Source of the DNA: a virus
DNA: 29,915 nt
Virus record (IMG/VR): IMGVR_UViG_3300006641_000114
Location: 1 to 29,915 of that record
Direction: 5' to 3' (one strand)
Below, piece by piece: positions 7,793 to 14,605 of the stretch. Position 1 is the first letter of the stretch. Each line of letters starts with the position of its first letter. Under the pieces are notes generated by a model. The model was not told the DNA's origin. It did not search any database and saw nothing but the letters and a program-made list of their open reading frames with translations. Both the position numbers and the translations under genes were made by a program.

Positions 7793-9198
7793 TACCGCAC
7801 GCCCACCGCTGCAACTTCAGCGTTCTCGATGTTGCGATTCAGCCGAGCCGCTTCATCTGCCGCACGCTTGGCCTCGTCGTACTGCTTTTTGGAGATCTGA
7901 TACTGTCGATCCGCCTGCTGATTGCCGGCCGCTGCAAACAACGTCTTGAAGAACTCACCCGATCCAGCCGTGATCGCACCCGCGCCACGCTGACCGATTC
8001 GTCGCTCGCGATCTCGAAAGCGGCTCTGATCCTCCCACTCTTTTTTCTGCTGAGCCGCAACAGCCGCGTCGTTTCCGCTGACGTAGTTCGGGTCGTTCGG
8101 ATCAGCAGAACTGCCGTCGAAAAAGAACGTGCCGCCGTTTCCCTTCTTGAGCTTCGGACCTTTCTCGAACTCCCGCTTTGTTGCAGCCAGAGCCTTTGAA
8201 AGTTCCGCAAGCTGATCCGCCGACTCTTTCAGGTTCTCGTTCCAAGTCGTCACCGACACTTGATTGAACTGGCCGCCCGCAAACGCTGTGCGCGACTGCT
8301 GAGCCTGAAACTCTTTTTGCGTCTTGTCCCAACCCTTCATTTCCAGTGCCGTGTCGCCGCTTTCGACATCGCCGAGAACGCTCGTGCGGAAGCCGTGGAC
8401 CTGATCAATCAGCGTCTGTAGCCAGCCTTTGACGTTCAGCTTCTCAAGAAACAGCGTTGCGATGCCGCCGAGCGTCAGGCCGATCTCATCTTTGAACGTG
8501 CTCCACAGTCCGGTGAGCGTCGTCGATTGTGTCGCTGCCATATCGTGGAAGCGTCCGCCAGCAGACGTGGCATCGACGAACGCTTGCCGCACTTCATCGA
8601 ACGAAATTTTCCCGTCCTCCATGCGTTTCTTTAGCTCGGCCATTGTCTCGCCCGTGCGACGGCTGATCTCTTGCAGCGGGTTGAAGCCGGCGTTGATCAA
8701 CTGCAACAAGTCCTGACCCATCAGCCGGCCGGTCGAAGCGATCTGACCGTAAGCCAGGCTGATGCGACCGAGCTTCTCTTCGCTCCCCATCGCGACATCA
8801 CCGAGCATCATCAGATCGGGAATCACGCTTTTCGCGTTCACGCCGAAGTTGAGCAGCATCTGCGCCGCGTCGCGGACTCCGCCTTGTGAGTACGGCGTTT
8901 TCGAGGCGTACTGCGTGAGACCGCCGAGCATCGACTTCGCCGCATCCGCGCTGCCGAGCAACGTCGTGAACGACGCTTGAGCCATCTCGCTTTGAGCGGC
9001 CACTTCCACGCCCCACTTCGCCGCCGCCATCACCGACAGGCCGGCCGTCGCCGCCGCCGCGAATCCGAGCAGCTTGCCGCCGACCGCCGAAGCGACCGAA
9101 CCCAACCCACCAACCTCTTGACGGACCTGCTGCGCCCCGCTCGAAAACTGAGCGTGATTCATTCGCAGCCCGATCACGATGTCGCCAAGAGTCGCCAT
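7792..9198 (-). CDS. Tail tape measure protein
   Basis: This 468-residue protein matches the N-terminal tape measure domain of siphophages. It starts MATLGDIVIGLRMNHAQFSSG, given here as a strand-turn-helix, and continues with a hydrophobic AAAATAGLSVMAAAKWGVE segment. The conserved block ALTLLGS-like (FTTLLGSADAAKSML), YASKTPYS, AAQMLLNFGV, LISLAYGQI-like and GQDLLQLINAGFNPLQEIS, then GETMAELKKRMEDGKIS, follows, as in the TIGR02675-type tape measures. The protein spans the tail lumen and sets tail length. Its size would predict a short tail of roughly 70 nm if the usual 0.15 nm per residue holds. The C-terminal 130 residues are charged and helical. SD-like AGGAA precedes the ATG. Repeat A lies just upstream and repeat B abuts the stop. 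Confidence 0.9.
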   Translation of the reverse strand: MATLGDIVIGLRMNHAQFSSGAQQVRQEVGGLGSVASAVGGKLLGFAAAATAGLSVMAAAKWGVEVAAQSEMAQASFTTLLGSADAAKSMLGGLTQYASKTPYSQGGVRDAAQMLLNFGVNAKSVIPDLMMLGDVAMGSEEKLGRISLAYGQIASTGRLMGQDLLQLINAGFNPLQEISRRTGETMAELKKRMEDGKISFDEVRQAFVDATSAGGRFHDMAATQSTTLTGLWSTFKDEIGLTLGGIATLFLEKLNVKGWLQTLIDQVHGFRTSVLGDVESGDTALEMKGWDKTQKEFQAQQSRTAFAGGQFNQVSVTTWNENLKESADQLAELSKALAATKREFEKGPKLKKGNGGTFFFDGSSADPNDPNYVSGNDAAVAAQQKKEWEDQSRFRDRERRIGQRGAGAITAGSGEFFKTLFAAAGNQQADRQYQISKKQYDEAKRAADEAARLNRNIENAEVAAVGVR

Positions 9199-9212
9199 AG
9201 GTTTCCTGAAAC

Positions 9213-9244
9213 GACTTCCGAAGTCTCAAAGACTTCGGAAGTCT
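9213..9244. repeat. Repeat A, copy 2
   Basis: Same arms with one base missing at the left. It stands between the gpT-like gene and the tape measure start, 15 bases from the ATG, and outside the SD. Confidence 0.95.
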
Positions 9245-9254
9245 GCTCGTCAAA

Positions 9255-9512
9255 TCACACCCCAAACGCCATTCGGAAGAAATCAAACGTCTCTTCCGCC
9301 GTCATCACGTCTTGTTCTCGAATCACCTCGTCGCCGCCGTCGAATCCCCACGCTCGCAGAACTTCATCCACGTCGCACGGTTCGCCGCCGAACGCCGTGA
9401 TCGCACTCAGCACCGTGGCCATTTGCTCGGCCGGCTTGATCGTGCCGAACGGCCGCAATCTCGCGAACGCTTGCCACTCGGCGAACTGTTCCGGAGTCAG
9501 CTCGTCGAGCAT
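9255..9512 (-). CDS. Tail assembly chaperone, gpT-like frame (expressed by -1 frameshift from the gpG-like gene)
   Basis: From the ATG this frame gives 85 residues beginning MLDELTPEQFAEWQAFARL, the pattern of lambda gpT-like minor tail or DUF4035 proteins (LT..EF.EW.AF..L.P). The frame stays open upstream as far as the slippery site at 9584-9590. The extra segment (RLFAFELAQSVGRLDVDR) also resembles the start of gpT homologues, so the natural product is probably a G-T fusion of about 230 residues: 121 residues of the G frame plus 109 from this frame. In lambda-type phages gpG and gpGT coat the tape measure and recruit tail tube subunits. The position just before the tape measure is the expected one. 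Independent translation from the ATG at 9510-9512 cannot be excluded. Confidence 0.82.
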   Translation of the reverse strand: MLDELTPEQFAEWQAFARLRPFGTIKPAEQMATVLSAITAFGGEPCDVDEVLRAWGFDGGDEVIREQDVMTAEETFDFFRMAFGV

Positions 9513-9544
9513 CCGATCCACATCGAGCCGCCCGACCGACTGCG

Positions 9545-9946
9545 CTAGCTCGAAGGCGAACAGACGGCTCGGACGGCCTCGGAGTTTTTTAAGAGTCGCT
9601 CCAAATCGCCTCGGTCAAACCCGACGTGCGAATTGACCTGCCGATGAATGATCTCGATCACCTTGGAATCGAGCCCACGCACGCGATCGAGATCCGCATC
9701 CGTGAACAACGGCGAGCCTTTTTCATCGCAGACGCAAGCGATCACGAGCCGCGCCTTGGCCGTCTTCAGCCGCTCATCATCGACCTTGTCGAGTTCGTCG
9801 GTCAGAACCGACGCCTCGAAGTCGTCTTTTTCGCGAGCGGTCATCGACCGCATGAACGCTCGAATCTTCCATTGATCGAGACCGGCAATTGGCTCAATTC
9901 GCCGAGTCGCCGCTGCCGTGAAAAAGTCCGTCGCACTCGATCCCAT
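9545..9946 (-). CDS. Tail assembly chaperone, gpG-like (short product)
   Basis: This 133-residue, mostly helical protein starts MGSSATDFFTAAATRRIEPI and contains WKIRAFMRSMTAREKDDFE, TAKARLVIACVCDEKG, and SPLFTDADLDRVRGLDSKVIEIIHRQV (cited in pieces). The phrase ACVCDEKGxPLFTDxD is common to tail assembly chaperones encoded upstream of tape measure genes in many siphophages. It ends in the zero frame 13 codons after the slippery heptamer. The start at 9944-9946 excludes an upstream open stretch that is merely repeat A in translation. Together with the frameshift product it would chaperone the tape measure during tail assembly. Confidence 0.82.
   Translation of the reverse strand: MGSSATDFFTAAATRRIEPIAGLDQWKIRAFMRSMTAREKDDFEASVLTDELDKVDDERLKTAKARLVIACVCDEKGSPLFTDADLDRVRGLDSKVIEIIHRQVNSHVGFDRGDLERLLKNSEAVRAVCSPSS
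9584..9590 (-). promoter_or_regulatory. Slippery heptamer A AAA AAC for -1 ribosomal frameshift
   Basis: Read on the minus strand, the zero frame is CTC TTA AAA AAC TCC. The heptamer A-AAA-AAC fits the X-XXY-YYZ rule exactly. After a one-base backward slip, reading continues CTC CGA GGC into the gpT-like frame. A seven-base complementary pair (9524-9530 with 9565-9571) could form a stem about 12 bases downstream. The position, 13 codons before the zero-frame stop, is typical of tail chaperone pairs. Confidence 0.85.
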
Positions 9947-9975
9947 GCTTTTGCCCTTGTCAGTGGTCAGTTGCC

Positions 9976-10008
9976 AGACTTCCGAAGTCTCAAACACTTC
10001 GGAAGTCT
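9976..10008. repeat. Repeat A, copy 3
   Basis: Same arms with one mismatch in the right arm (ACACTTC). It stands upstream of the gpG-like gene and lies inside an open frame that is not translated as that gene. Confidence 0.93.
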
Positions 10009-10037
10009 GGTCGTCTGGTCGAAGTCTGCTCGTCAAA

Positions 10038-10445
10038 TCACGCTCCCGGCCCGACCGCTTCCATCTTCGCGCGTTTCTTCGCTCGGTCGGCCTTGAACTC
10101 TTTGACCTGCTCATCGGTCGCATCCAACGCCGCGATGCCAGTCGCTTGAGCGACTTCCAATCGCTCGGCCCGCACCTTCAGACGGTCGAGCTTCGCGAGC
10201 TTGTTGGCACACACACGGTCGATGCACTCTTGATCGACCGGCTCAGCGATCCCCATTTCCACCAGCCGCCAGGCTTCCGGGTGATCGATAACGGTCCCGA
10301 TCGTGCCAACCACGCGACTCCGCCGGCGAAACTCTTCGCCGTTGATCTTGCCCGACAGTTGCAGATGGATCAGATTTTTGAAGTCGTCGATCGACTTGAT
10401 GTCCGGATGCGTGATCTCACGCTCAACAATCAATTTCGCTTTCAT
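10038..10445 (-). CDS. Small tail-region protein of unknown function
   Basis: This 135-residue protein lies between the tail tube gene and the gpG-like chaperone. It begins MKAKLIVEREITHPDIKSID and continues with a helical, charged middle (SGKINGEEFRRRSRVV, DHPEAWRLVEMGIAEPVDQEC). It ends in a lysine/arginine/alanine-rich tail (QVKEFKADRAKKRAKM). The ATG has AAGGAAG at about 8 bases. No named family is recognised. DHPEAWRLVxxGxAEPxDxEC resembles a motif I associate with small proteins next to phage tail genes, possibly a helical clamp. The position suggests a role in tail assembly. Confidence 0.62.
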   Translation of the reverse strand: MKAKLIVEREITHPDIKSIDDFKNLIHLQLSGKINGEEFRRRSRVVGTIGTVIDHPEAWRLVEMGIAEPVDQECIDRVCANKLAKLDRLKVRAERLEVAQATGIAALDATDEQVKEFKADRAKKRAKMEAVGPGA

Positions 10446-10462
10446 TTCGGCTTCCTTGCCTC

Positions 10463-10548
10463 GTAGGGTGGGTCCACCATCGGGCGACCCACCATTCTGG
10501 TTACGTTTGTCCTTCGTGGTGGGTCGCCCGTTGGTTGACCCACACTAC
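10463..10548. repeat. Repeat C, copy 1
   Basis: Inverted repeat beginning GTAGGGTGGGTCCACC and ending in its imperfect complement GGTTGACCCACACTAC. It lies between the small tail protein and the tail tube gene. Confidence 0.85.
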
Positions 10549-10550
10549 GG

Positions 10551-10967
10551 CTACACCGTCAGCACCGGCGAGCCGTCGATCGATGCCTTGAACTTGCCCT
10601 TCAGCCCGTCGTTCATTTTCACGATCGGCTTGAACTCCGCTCCGGCCGTCACGAAGTCGATCTCGGACGCTCCCGTGTTCACGAAGACGACCTGACAAGT
10701 CCCTTTCGCCGGAGTCGTCACCAACGCCAGCAACGCGGCGTGATTGGCCAAGTCCGGATCCCAGAAGACTTCCGCGTCGAGATCGTCGCCGGCCACGTAG
10801 CCGGTCAAATCCCGTTCCTCGCCGACGCCCGATTGATCAAGCGTCATGGCCTCGAAGTCCGAAGACTTCCAGCCTGGCGGACTCAGATCGACGCACTGCG
10901 CGATCGTGGTCATCACCGAGGAAATGCTGAGCTGAAACAGAGTCCCTTTGGATTTTGCACGTGCCAT
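10551..10967 (-). CDS. Major tail tube protein
   Basis: This 138-residue protein resembles TP901-1/lambda-type tail tube subunits. It starts MARAKSKGTLFQLSISS, and then has a GWKSSDFEAMTLDQSG segment, VAGDDLDAEVFWDPDLANHAALL with the typical W.P....H..L pattern, a TTPAKGTCQVVFVN strand pair, and GLKGKFKASIDGSPVLTV at the end. Tube proteins stack as hexameric rings around the tape measure. The Ala-Ser-Asp-Gly content, size and position between terminator and chaperone genes all fit. A strong Shine-Dalgarno (AAGGAGGAA) lies directly before the ATG and directly beside repeat B at 10980. Repeat C follows the stop. Confidence 0.85.
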   Translation of the reverse strand: MARAKSKGTLFQLSISSVMTTIAQCVDLSPPGWKSSDFEAMTLDQSGVGEERDLTGYVAGDDLDAEVFWDPDLANHAALLALVTTPAKGTCQVVFVNTGASEIDFVTAGAEFKPIVKMNDGLKGKFKASIDGSPVLTV

Positions 10968-10969
10968 GA

Positions 10970-10978
10970 TTCCTCCTT
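10970..10978 (-). promoter_or_regulatory. Strong Shine-Dalgarno of the tail tube gene
   Basis: The minus strand reads AAGGAGGAA, three bases before the tail tube ATG at 10967. It is among the best matches to the anti-SD sequence in the window, fitting high expression of a tail tube. Repeat B begins one base further upstream. Confidence 0.7.
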
Positions 10979-10979
10979 G

Positions 10980-11051
10980 GTTCGTAGTTCCGCCTTCAGG
11001 CGGTCCTGTCGTCGTTTCCTCAATGCACCGCCTGAAGGCGGGACTACAAAC
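10980..11051. repeat. Repeat B, copy 2 (72 bp)
   Basis: Same outer arms with a longer loop than copy 1. The tail terminator TAG (11044-11046) lies within the right arm, and the tail tube SD begins one base beyond the left end. Confidence 0.95.
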
Positions 11052-11511
11052 TCGTCACATCCTCACGCCAGCCAACGCGCGCCCGGATCACGCGCGGCCG
11101 ATCCGTGTTCCCGTGCCCGATGTCCTCTTCCGGGTCGTCGAACTCAGCCAAAACATCGACTTGCTCAATTGTCACCGTCGCCGCGCCGCCGGTCTCCGGA
11201 TTCGTCACGCTGACCGTGCCGCCGTTGCGAATGCCGTGCAGCACTTGCCGAGCGACCTTCGCCAACACCTGAGCCTCTTCCTTCAGCAGCGCGTGAGCGA
11301 CAAACTCAAAATGAGGAAATTGCAAATCGCATTCGGTGCCGTCGAGTTCCTGATTTCGCCGCGCGTCCGCCTGAAACGGCCGCTCGATCGTCAGCGCCGG
11401 CAGATCGTCCACATCGACGAAGTGCCGCTCGCCAACGAGCACGCGCGTCCCGACAATCGCCGTGATCGCGGTCTTCGACAGGAACTTCGTTTGCAACGCC
11501 TGCTCAATCAT
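11044..11511 (-). CDS. Tail terminator / completion protein (DUF3168-like)
   Basis: This 155-residue protein begins MIEQALQTKFLSKTAITAIVG, followed by TRVLVGERHFVDVDDLPALTIE and then a long central helix (HALLKEEAQVLAKVARQVLHG). A further beta strand region with PEEDIGHGNTDRPRVIRARV comes near the end. The IVGTRV...LPALTI opening and helix-then-strand order match small DUF3168-type tail terminators that cap the tail tube where it joins the head. The start at 11509-11511 is preferred over an upstream frame that only translates repeat-A debris. The final TAG lies inside repeat B, so the repeat supplies the stop codon. Confidence 0.75.
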   Translation of the reverse strand: MIEQALQTKFLSKTAITAIVGTRVLVGERHFVDVDDLPALTIERPFQADARRNQELDGTECDLQFPHFEFVAHALLKEEAQVLAKVARQVLHGIRNGGTVSVTNPETGGAATVTIEQVDVLAEFDDPEEDIGHGNTDRPRVIRARVGWREDVTSL

Positions 11512-11553
11512 GTCACCCCGATCGAAGACTTCCGTTCCGAAGACTCGTTCCAA

Positions 11554-11586
11554 AGACTTCCGAAGTCTTCAAGACTTCGGAAGTCT
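11554..11586. repeat. Repeat A, copy 4
   Basis: Same arms around spacer TCA. It is preceded at 11524-11545 by degenerate half-arms. It lies between the gp10-like and tail terminator genes. Confidence 0.95.
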
Positions 11587-11616
11587 GTCAGCGGAAGTCT
11601 GTCCGTCTCATGTTTC

Positions 11617-12246
11617 CTATTTCGCCAACTGCTGGACTTCGCGTTCCATTTCGTTTCGAGTCAACGTGTCGATCTGCCGGGTTGAATTCGACAGGCTGCG
11701 GAATGACGGTTCGAGCGGAACCAACCGGCCGGCGCGTTGGACTTTCTTGCCAGTCGCTTTGCGAGTGTTTCCCGATTTGCGGCTGCCGGTTGAACGCTCA
11801 TCCGTGCCCAATCCAAACCAGTGCGCGTTATTTGACGAGATGCCGACACCTTCCTTGGATTTCCGCTGCGAATTGGCTTTTCTTCCCACCGAGAATCCTG
11901 CCTTCGCAGTCATCTCGGTTTTGCTTTGCTTTTTGACCTTGCTTCCAACGGTCAGAGCCATCGCCTGCGCAACCGAGCGATGTCCCATCCGTTTGGAACG
12001 TGCGCTTTGCGGATAAGTCGAGTTCCTCCGCGTCATATTCCGTTCTTCGGTCTCCACCAATTTCATCTGCGCTTTCAGTGCCTTGGTGACGACTCGCGAA
12101 ACGCCGGCCTTCGACAGTTCTTCCAGCCGATCCATGATCGGATCGATGTTGTGAGCGATCTGATACTTGGCCTTGAACTTCAAGGCCGGAATCCTCCGAG
12201 CCTTGAACTTCACCGCCGACCACTCCGCCCGTGACACCGCAGACAT
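11617..12246 (-). CDS. HK97 gp10-like head-tail joining protein
   Basis: This 209-residue basic protein begins MSAVSRAEWSAVKFKARRIPAL and contains SKAGVSRVVTKALKAQMKLVETEER and a KKQSKTEMTAKAGFSVGRKA segment. It then contains HWFGLGTDERSTGSRK, followed by SFRSLSNSTRQID near the end. The layout of a helical N-terminus, then 'a-k-v-G' strand, H-W-F-G/E-x-G-T, and 'F-x-x-S' matches the HK97 gp10/tail-component family, where the WFG.GT motif is characteristic. It acts in head-tail joining. Its ATG shares one base with the stop of the adaptor gene (TGATG). Repeat A lies just after the stop. Confidence 0.78.
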   Translation of the reverse strand: MSAVSRAEWSAVKFKARRIPALKFKAKYQIAHNIDPIMDRLEELSKAGVSRVVTKALKAQMKLVETEERNMTRRNSTYPQSARSKRMGHRSVAQAMALTVGSKVKKQSKTEMTAKAGFSVGRKANSQRKSKEGVGISSNNAHWFGLGTDERSTGSRKSGNTRKATGKKVQRAGRLVPLEPSFRSLSNSTRQIDTLTRNEMEREVQQLAK

Positions 12247-12584
12247 CAGTACCTCGTCAACATCTCGATCTCGCGGCGGTCCTCTTCGTGAGGAAACGCC
12301 GCGAGAATCGACAGTTTCAAACTTCCCCAAGAAATTCGCATCTCGCTGGTGATAGCTTCCGTTTCGCTGCTCCGAATCACCTGAATTCTGTGAGAGACAT
12401 CCGCATCGACCACGCCGGCCCGAGTAAACTCCTTTGTTCCGCGGGGAATAATCCGAGCGAAACATTGAAAGTGCGTTTCCCAGTTGTCGTCATCCTCCAG
12501 ATCGACCTCTTGCAACGTGTTGAGCGTTGGCGAGGCGACGATTTTTTGAATCGTGATTCGTTCGGAGTAGTTGGAAAGTTTCAT
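12246..12584 (-). CDS. Phage head-tail adaptor (head closure, SPP1 gp16-like)
   Basis: This 112-residue protein fits the head-tail adaptor family: N-terminal SERITIQKIV (R-I-T-I-Q), WETHFQCFARIIPRGTKEF (W....A.i.p..g.E), DADVSHRIQVIRSS (H.i.iR), then the MRISWGSLKLSILAAF strand pair and a C-terminal REIEMLTRY. Length is normal. It closes the connector after DNA packaging. Start at 12582-12584. The long open frame upstream only translates repeat B. The gene is coupled by TGATG to the gp10-like gene. Confidence 0.85.
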   Translation of the reverse strand: MKLSNYSERITIQKIVASPTLNTLQEVDLEDDDNWETHFQCFARIIPRGTKEFTRAGVVDADVSHRIQVIRSSETEAITSEMRISWGSLKLSILAAFPHEEDRREIEMLTRY

Positions 12585-12585
12585 C

Positions 12586-12657
12586 GTTCGTAGTTCCGCC
12601 TTCAGGCGGTCCTGTTGTCGTGCGCTCAATGCACCGCCTGAAGGCGGAACTACGAAC
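12586..12657. repeat. Repeat B, copy 3 (72 bp)
   Basis: Same arms and a loop closely similar to that of copy 2. It lies between the gp6-like connector and the adaptor gene and supplies the connector stop (12650-12652). Confidence 0.95.
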
Positions 12658-13255
12658 AAACCTCCGCGATTCGGTCGTCTCGCAGCTTCCACGGAGCGAG
12701 CAGCGACTTGAGCGTTCGGCTGCGGATCGTGTCGGTTCCGCCGAGCGCCACGTCGTTCTCGATCCCTTCGTACATCCAACCGGCCAGCAGCATGACCGCC
12801 GTCCGCAGGTCGTTCGGAACGCTGGCCGAAGTCGCTCCGAAGCCGCACACAAACTGCACTTGGACGCTGTCCACAAAGTCGCGGCAGGCCGGCCACAGTG
12901 TTCCGTAGCTCGGCACAATCAGGCCCGGTTCGTTTTTCGTGCTGACGACGTAATCGGCCGAGTCCAGCGTGATCGTGTCGCCGTCGCTGTCGAGATACGT
13001 CACCGAGGAAACCGACGCGAGCGACCCACGCGGCAGCACGATCGGAGCGTCGCCAGACGGGAACCGGTTGAGCGTGATCTTCCAAGTCTGAGTGATCAGC
13101 GCTCGCCAGCAGATTTCCTCAACGTGCCGAGTCGCCGCGTTGAGTAGTTGCGTCAGATAGGTGTCAAAGTCGCTCGAATCAATGCGGCAATGCGCCTTCA
13201 GCTCGGTCAGCGAGACCGGCAAAGCCGCAGGAGCAGTGATCAGCGTCAGAGACAT
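12650..13255 (-). CDS. Head-tail connector protein (gp6-like)
   Basis: This 201-residue protein resembles HK97 gp6/DUF3199 connectors: MSLTLITAPAALPVSL, then LKAHCRIDSSDFDTYLTQLLNAATRHVEE, given here in part as the first helices (L.....i......d..l..ll..A....e). TQTWKITLNRFP and PRGSLASVSSVTYLDSDGDT follow as the characteristic Q.w.......P sections. The C-terminal helices contain VPNDLRTAVMLLAGWMYE. Twelve copies would form a ring under the portal. The ATG is four bases beyond the stop of the fibre-like gene. The last residues and TAG come from repeat B (12586-12657), so the repeat has changed or defined the C-terminus. Confidence 0.85.
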   Translation of the reverse strand: MSLTLITAPAALPVSLTELKAHCRIDSSDFDTYLTQLLNAATRHVEEICWRALITQTWKITLNRFPSGDAPIVLPRGSLASVSSVTYLDSDGDTITLDSADYVVSTKNEPGLIVPSYGTLWPACRDFVDSVQVQFVCGFGATSASVPNDLRTAVMLLAGWMYEGIENDVALGGTDTIRSRTLKSLLAPWKLRDDRIAEVCS

Positions 13256-13258
13256 TGT

Positions 13259-14605
13259 TTAGCCCACGATCGAAGGCAGTTCAAAAGGTTCGTCATCCGG
13301 CGGTACGGTGAAATACTTTTTGACGGTTCCGACAAGCATCTCGTACTCACCGCCCTGAATCAGTCCTGTAAATTCGACATACCCGAGCGCGTCGGACGTG
13401 TCCGAGCGATAGCCATCGTCGGCGATCACACCCGACCCCGGAGCCGTGATCTGTCGCACCTGCACCACCACGTTTGCGACTCGCACGCCGGCCGATTCCG
13501 CCCAGCCTCGCCCCGTCGCATAGCCGGGATCACTGGCCGTCGTCGCCAACTGCGACATCGAATACGTTTGAGTTTCAGTACCATTGACGATCAAGGTCGT
13601 CGGCGTGAACGAGTAGCCCGACCGCGTAATCGTGACGCTGTAGGTGGCGTCATCGAGCGAAAAGGTTGCGACGCCACTTGCGTTGGTCGTCGCCAGGAAT
13701 GAAGACGCTCCGCTCGTCAGTCGAACGGTCGCGCTTTCCAGAACGGTCGTACCATCGTTCACTGTGATCGTGACCGATCGTGCTCCAGTTCCCGATCCCG
13801 TGTCAATCTCAGAAACTGCCTCAGACATCGCTTCCAGTGAGTCTGTCACTTCACTGAAGGTTCCGCTCCCGTTGCCAGTCGCCCGCAGTTCTGTGCGTGC
13901 GGTCGTGTTACCGGTTTGCTTGCCGGCCATCAAACCGAGCCACTGAGCCAGCGACGTAATCCCGCTGAAAAGCGTCGCCGTGATCCGAGTCACAAGGTTG
14001 CCAGTGTCGGCCTTCACGGCCGCGATGTCTGCGGAGACTGATACACCGGCTGGCGTTCCGATCTTCGTGTTGATCGCGTCAACGCTGGTCTGACTGGCTC
14101 TCGCATCCAGAATCACGTCGAGCCGTCCGCCGTCGGCCCAATCGGTTTGCAGTTCGTTCGTGTCGGCGAGGATTGCGGCGATCTCTGTGTCGAGGAAGTC
14201 GTCGATCGCGTCAACGCTCGCTTGCGTCGCGAGTGCCGCCTGATAATTCACCACGTCCAACTCAAACTCCAGTAACACCGGCAGCATGTTGGTCGCCCCA
14301 TAAATTACGACCTCGGCCCATTTCGCACTTGCCGCGAGCACGGCATCAGGAATTCCGACCTCGTATCCACCTGTGACCGGCCCACCGTCGGCAATGAATC
14401 CGCCGCTCGTGAACGTGCCGACCGTTGCTGTTGCGAGCGTGATCGTCGTCCAAGAATTCTGCCCTTCGCGACGATACTTCGCGGCGAGTCCGCTGCTGTT
14501 GTAGACCAGCGAACCGAGGCCCGCCCCCGTTGTTGAAGACGTGTCTTGAATGAAGATCGGCACCGTGATTGACGTGCTGCCGGCGGTTATTTTTCTGCGA
14601 CTCAT
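13259..14605 (-). CDS. Large fibre-like protein with coiled-coil and regulatory-like beta domains
   Basis: This 448-residue protein begins MSRRKITAGSTSITVPIFIQ. The first 125 residues form a phage domain seen at the N-terminus of fibre or upper baseplate proteins (GLVYNSSGLAAKYRREGQ-type). Residues 130-230 are a repetitive helical section (ASVDAIDDFLDTEIAAIL, DTNELQTDWADGG, SQTSVDAINTKIG) characteristic of trimeric fibres. Then SVTITVNDGTTVLESATVRL to SYSFTPTTL-like repeats (about 270-350) look like a carboxypeptidase regulatory or PEGA-like beta sandwich. A second beta domain ends the protein. The start is chosen because GGAGGAAT lies directly upstream and the ATG overlaps the previous stop. 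It is placed between the beta-helix spike and the connector gene, so it could be a head-attached fibre. Confidence 0.7.
   Translation of the reverse strand: MSRRKITAGSTSITVPIFIQDTSSTTGAGLGSLVYNSSGLAAKYRREGQNSWTTITLATATVGTFTSGGFIADGGPVTGGYEVGIPDAVLAASAKWAEVVIYGATNMLPVLLEFELDVVNYQAALATQASVDAIDDFLDTEIAAILADTNELQTDWADGGRLDVILDARASQTSVDAINTKIGTPAGVSVSADIAAVKADTGNLVTRITATLFSGITSLAQWLGLMAGKQTGNTTARTELRATGNGSGTFSEVTDSLEAMSEAVSEIDTGSGTGARSVTITVNDGTTVLESATVRLTSGASSFLATTNASGVATFSLDDATYSVTITRSGYSFTPTTLIVNGTETQTYSMSQLATTASDPGYATGRGWAESAGVRVANVVVQVRQITAPGSGVIADDGYRSDTSDALGYVEFTGLIQGGEYEMLVGTVKKYFTVPPDDEPFELPSIVG

Noticed and set aside
9213-9244. Repeat A as an intrinsic transcription terminator
   Set aside because: The stem is good but no T-run follows on the minus strand in the copies checked, and one copy is inside a gene.
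9947-10123. N-terminal extension of the gpG-like frame
   Set aside because: It translates repeat A (TSEVFETSEV) and the end of the previous gene.
12585-13085. N-terminal extension of the head-tail adaptor frame
   Set aside because: The extra residues are the connector gene in another frame plus repeat B. The family begins at the ATG at 12584.
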